DNA from: VRUE01 sp963702705
GTDB taxonomy: Bacteria > Actinomycetota > Thermoleophilia > Solirubrobacterales > 70-9
Reading direction: 5' to 3'
Length of the DNA stretch: 64,000 nucleotides
Assembly: GCA_963702705.1 (NCBI GenBank)
Contig: CAVPDR010000007.1
Coordinates: 496,001 to 560,000, forward strand
Shown here: positions 58,404-64,000 of the stretch, piece after piece
Layout of the letters: each line of letters starts with the position of its first letter
Numbering within the stretch: position 1 is the stretch's first letter
Program-made: the position numbers and the translations under genes
Notes under the pieces: model-generated
Database searches by the model: none
What the model was told of the DNA's origin: nothing
What the model saw: only the letters and a program-made list of their open reading frames with translations

Positions 58404-58927
58404 ACGACACACGATCATTGCCCGTCAAGGCGCCGGAAGTCGACAAGCTGCTTGGGCCGCTGATCGCTCACGGGGTCGATTTCGTCTTGATCGGTGGGCA
58501 GGCCGGAATCTCGCATGGCTCCAGCTATCCGAGCTATGACCTCGACGTTCTATACGCCCGCGGCCGTGACAACGTGGAGCATCTGGTCGCCGCGCTTGGC
58601 GCGATTGGGGTTCGCCTCAGGGGCGCCCCGTCGGACGTTCCCCTCATCCTCGATGCGAAGACGATCGAGAACGGGGCCAACTTCACCTTCATTACCCCCT
58701 TCGGGGATTTCGACGTGCTCGCGGATGCGGCGGGCATGCCGGACTATGAGGAGCTGAAGTCGGCGGCGGTCGACCGCGAAGTCTTCGGCCATGTCGTCAA
58801 GGTTGCTTCGATCGACCACCTGATCGCGATGAAGCGAGCCGCCGGGCGCACCAAGGACAAGCTGATGGTCGAGGAGTACATCGTGCTCGCGGACGAGCAG
58901 CGCCGGATTGGCCGGGACGGCGAGTAG
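58397..58927 (+). CDS. Nucleotidyltransferase-fold protein (AbiEii-like)
   Basis: 176 residues. VDFVLIGGQAGISHGSSYPS followed by YDLDVLYARGRDNVEHLVAA has the GG...DxD metal-binding pattern of the polymerase-beta-type fold; FITPFGDFDVLADAAGMPDY supplies a third Asp, and SIDHLIAMKRAAGRTKDKLM is a conserved Lys-rich helix of this group. Related proteins act as toxins that modify tRNA or as phage-defence effectors. Activity here is inferred from fold and from pairing with the XRE protein. Confidence 0.8.
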   Translation: MVNDTRSLPVKAPEVDKLLGPLIAHGVDFVLIGGQAGISHGSSYPSYDLDVLYARGRDNVEHLVAALGAIGVRLRGAPSDVPLILDAKTIENGANFTFITPFGDFDVLADAAGMPDYEELKSAAVDREVFGHVVKVASIDHLIAMKRAAGRTKDKLMVEEYIVLADEQRRIGRDGE

Positions 58928-58933
58928 AGGCGC

Positions 58934-60370
<1,437 letters not shown>

Positions 60371-60495
60371 CGAGGCGCGAGTCTATGACGTTGCGCACAG
60401 CGGCTGGACCCAGCCCCTCGCTATCGTCCCAAGTGTGGGCCAGCTGGCCCTGATCGAGCCGAGACCCGGCATAAACACTCAGAGAAAGGCAGCTC

Positions 60496-61680
60496 ATGCC
60501 CAGCTCAGTAATCCTCGGAACCGCACGTACCCCCTTCGGCAAGATGGGCGGCACCCTGTCATCGCTTGACGCCACCGACCTCGGCGGCCACGCGATCGCG
60601 GCCGCCCTGGAGCGCTCCGGCGTCGCCCCCGAGCAGATCGAGCAGGTCGTCTTCGGCCAGGTCCTGCAGGCCGGCCAGGGCCAGATCCCCTCGCGCCAGG
60701 CCCAGATCAAGGGCGGCATCCCAAAGGAGGTGCCCTCGGAGACGATCAACAAGGTCTGCGCCTCGGGCATGCGCTCGGTCGGCATCGCCGACATGGCGAT
60801 CCGCGCCGGCGATACCGAGGTCGCCGTCACCGGCGGCATGGAGTCGATGAGCCAGGCCCCGCACCTGCTCCCCGGTGCCCGCTTCGGCTATCGGATGGGC
60901 CATGTCGAGACGATCGACGCAATGGTCCACGACGGCCTCACAAATCCCTTCACCGAAAAGCAGATGATCAACGAGGCGAGCGAGGTCTCCAACGAGCTCG
61001 AGATCACCCGCGCCGACATGGACCGCTTCGCCGAGCGCTCGCACCGGCTCGCCGCCGAGGCGACCGACGCCGGCCGCCTAGCCGACGAGATCGCCGGCAT
61101 CACGGTCAAGTCGCGCAAGGGCGAGCACGAGATCGAGGTCGACGAGGCGATCCGTGCCGACACCACGGTCGAGACGCTCGCCGGCCTGCGCGCGATCGGC
61201 GGCGAGGACGCCACCCACACCGCCGGCAACGCCCCCGGCGTCAACGACGGCGCTGGCGCGATCGTCGTCGCCTCCGAAGAGTGGGCGGAAAAGGAAGGGC
61301 GCCCAGTGCTGGCCCGCGTTCTCTCCTACGGCACGGTCGCCGACGACTTCCCCTACCTGGCCAAAACCCCGGCCAACGCCGCCAAGCAGGCGCTGGAGAA
61401 GATCGGCAAGAGCCCCGAGGACGTCGACCTCTGGGAGATCAACGAGGCCTTCGCTTCGGTCGCGATCAACTCGGTGCGGATGCTCGACATCGACAAAGAC
61501 AAGGTCAACGTCAACGGTGGCGCGATCGCGCTCGGTCACCCGATCGGCGCCTCAGGCGCCCGCATCGTCGGCAGCTTGGTGCATGAGCTCGGCCGCCGAG
61601 GTGGCGGATTGGGCGTGGCCGCCATCTGCTCTGGGGGCGGTCAGGGCGATGCAATCGTGATCGAGGTCAACGGCCAGTAG
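60496..61680 (+). CDS. Acetyl-CoA acetyltransferase (thiolase)
   Basis: 394 residues. SVILGTARTPFGKMGGTLSS, nucleophile Cys in TINKVCASGMRSVGIADMA, GGMESMSQAPHLLPGARFGY, WEINEAFASVAINSVRMLDI, GGAIALGHPIGASGARIVGS (catalytic His) and AAICSGGGQGDAIVIEV (second Cys). It condenses or cleaves acetoacetyl-CoA or 3-ketoacyl-CoA; direction is not decided. ATG 60496 has AGAAAGG before it. Confidence 0.94.
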   Translation: MPSSVILGTARTPFGKMGGTLSSLDATDLGGHAIAAALERSGVAPEQIEQVVFGQVLQAGQGQIPSRQAQIKGGIPKEVPSETINKVCASGMRSVGIADMAIRAGDTEVAVTGGMESMSQAPHLLPGARFGYRMGHVETIDAMVHDGLTNPFTEKQMINEASEVSNELEITRADMDRFAERSHRLAAEATDAGRLADEIAGITVKSRKGEHEIEVDEAIRADTTVETLAGLRAIGGEDATHTAGNAPGVNDGAGAIVVASEEWAEKEGRPVLARVLSYGTVADDFPYLAKTPANAAKQALEKIGKSPEDVDLWEINEAFASVAINSVRMLDIDKDKVNVNGGAIALGHPIGASGARIVGSLVHELGRRGGGLGVAAICSGGGQGDAIVIEVNGQ

Positions 61681-61684
61681 TCCA

Positions 61685-62470
61685 GTGAGCCGCGCCGCGG
61701 CATTTTTCGATCTCGACAAGACCCTGATGGCGGGGTCGAGCGGGATGCAGTTCGCTCGCGTGGCGGCGCGTCACAAGCTGGTCAGCCGTCGCCAGCTGGC
61801 CAGCTGGGGCTTCGAGCACCTGCGCTACCGCCTGCGCGGGACCACCGACGAGCGCACGACCGAGGTGCTGCGCGTCGCCCGCGAGCTGATCGCCGGGGTT
61901 CCGGCGCGCAGCTTCGAACGGATGAACCCGGAGGTGATGGCGGCGATCCTGCCCCGCGTCTACCCGCAGATGCTGGACGAGGTCCATTCCCACCAGGACG
62001 CCGGCCGCCCGACCTTCATCGTCAGCGCCGCCGGCAGTGGCGTGGTCGAGCCGCTGGCGACGGTGCTCGGCATGGACGGTGGCGTCGGCACCCGCTGCGG
62101 GGTGGGAGAGGACGGCGCCCTGACCGGCCGCTTCGAGGGTCCCTTCGTCTACGGCGAGGGCAAGGTCGAGGCGATGCAGGCGTTCGCCGCTGAGCACGAC
62201 ATCGATCTCGCCACCTCCTACGCCTACTCGGACTCGATCTCCGACCTGCCGATGCTGCGCGCGGTCGGCAACCCGGTCGTCGTCAACCCCGACCCACCCC
62301 TCGCCGAAATTGCCCGCGACGAGGGCTGGCAGACGCTGCGCTTCGAGCGCCTCGGGCGGCGCCTGGTGGCAATCACGATCACGCTGCTGGCGACGGTCGC
62401 TGGCTTCGGCGGCTCCCGCATCGCCGCCCGCCGCAAGCAGCCGCCTCGCCGTTTTTCGTCGCGCCGTTGA
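61685..62470 (+). CDS. HAD-superfamily IB phosphatase (SerB-like)
   Basis: 261 residues from GTG 61685. Motif I AAAFFDLDKTLMAGSSGMQF (DxDxT nucleophile), motif II TFIVSAAGSGVV, motif III with Lys in GEGKVEAMQAFAAEHDIDL, and motif IV YAYSDSISDLPMLRAVGNPV. A hydrophobic C-terminal stretch (LVAITITLLATVAGFGGSRI) may anchor it in the membrane. This architecture is common in actinobacteria; the substrate is probably a phosphoserine-like or lipid phosphate and is unproven. Confidence 0.88.
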   Translation: MSRAAAFFDLDKTLMAGSSGMQFARVAARHKLVSRRQLASWGFEHLRYRLRGTTDERTTEVLRVARELIAGVPARSFERMNPEVMAAILPRVYPQMLDEVHSHQDAGRPTFIVSAAGSGVVEPLATVLGMDGGVGTRCGVGEDGALTGRFEGPFVYGEGKVEAMQAFAAEHDIDLATSYAYSDSISDLPMLRAVGNPVVVNPDPPLAEIARDEGWQTLRFERLGRRLVAITITLLATVAGFGGSRIAARRKQPPRRFSSRR

Positions 62471-62476
62471 GGGGGC

Positions 62477-62513
62477 TGGCGACTTACCCGTGTATTTGAC
62501 GGGAAAGTCGCCA
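62477..62513. promoter_or_regulatory. Inverted repeat before the acyl-CoA mutase gene
   Basis: TGGCGACTTACCCG and CGGGAAAGTCGCCA pair at 13 of 14 positions. The 40-base stretch aligns with 43119-43160 before the cyclase gene. TTGACG (62496-62501) lies inside it and TAGACT (62522-62527) follows 20 bases later, so it may overlap a promoter. It could also end the HAD transcript. Confidence 0.5.
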
Positions 62514-62534
62514 AGCACACCTAGACTGTGTGCC

Positions 62535-64000
<1,466 letters not shown>

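Overview
The window is about 64 kb of high-GC DNA with dense, often overlapping genes and many GTG/TTG starts. The gene content (ergothioneine genes egtB/egtD, an F420-type LLM oxidoreductase, GH57-GT4 polysaccharide genes next to a methyltransferase, MeaB with an acyl-CoA mutase, a type IV pilus without a secretin) points to a monoderm actinobacterium. I infer a deep lineage such as Thermoleophilia/Solirubrobacterales; this comes from gene content only, not from a search.

Layout. 1-11.2 kb: end of pntB, a frameshifted secreted protein, SDR, egtBD, LLM oxidoreductase, glpX, a TetR cluster with one decayed member, a YihY membrane protein and the principal sigma factor gene. Between YihY and the sigma gene lies a short promoter-to-terminator unit that looks like a small RNA or attenuated leader. 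11.2-29.8 kb: a complete type IV pilus locus (two PilT, PilB, PilC, major pilin, PilX/W/V-like minor pilins, a PilY1-like beta-propeller, PilD, PilM/N/O and a PilP-position protein), interrupted by a toxin-antitoxin pair. 29.8-34.7 kb: an acquired region with IS110 and IS1-like elements and a five-gene minus-strand cassette around a ClpP-fold protease. 34.7-43.1 kb: HxlR regulator, unknown protein, two ArsA-type ATPases, a ParA-like ATPase, ftsZ and a gamma-glutamyltransferase. 43.1-50.5 kb: adenylate cyclase, methyltransferases, GH57 and GT4 enzymes, XRE regulator, VapBC and an acyltransferase. 50.5-64 kb: meaB, PRC-barrel protein, DipZ, acyl-CoA and aldehyde dehydrogenases, HxlR regulator with duplicated operator, thioesterase, XRE/nucleotidyltransferase pair, pepA, thiolase, HAD phosphatase and the start of an acyl-CoA mutase.

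The strongest regulatory signal is in the pilus locus. Three pilus transcription units start 7-8 bases downstream of a sigma-28/WhiG-type promoter (TAAA-like, 15-16 bp, GCCGAT), so their mRNAs should be leaderless or nearly so. The major pilin gene instead has a c-di-GMP-I (GEMM) riboswitch leader, with its ribosome-binding site in a possible hairpin, and a strong terminator after it. Since WhiG-type sigma factors in actinobacteria can be held by a c-di-GMP-loaded anti-sigma factor, pilus production may be under two layers of c-di-GMP control.

A second theme is palindromic repeats. One family of about 100 bp is translated in frame in the disordered N-termini of the ParA-like protein and FtsZ. 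A related form, with compensatory base-pair changes, is translated in the GH57 enzyme and also lies between two genes near 55.1 kb. Another repeat has an identical 45-bp core in two intergenic regions, each flanked by arms that mirror the end of the local gene. Almost all convergent gene pairs are separated by strong hairpins.
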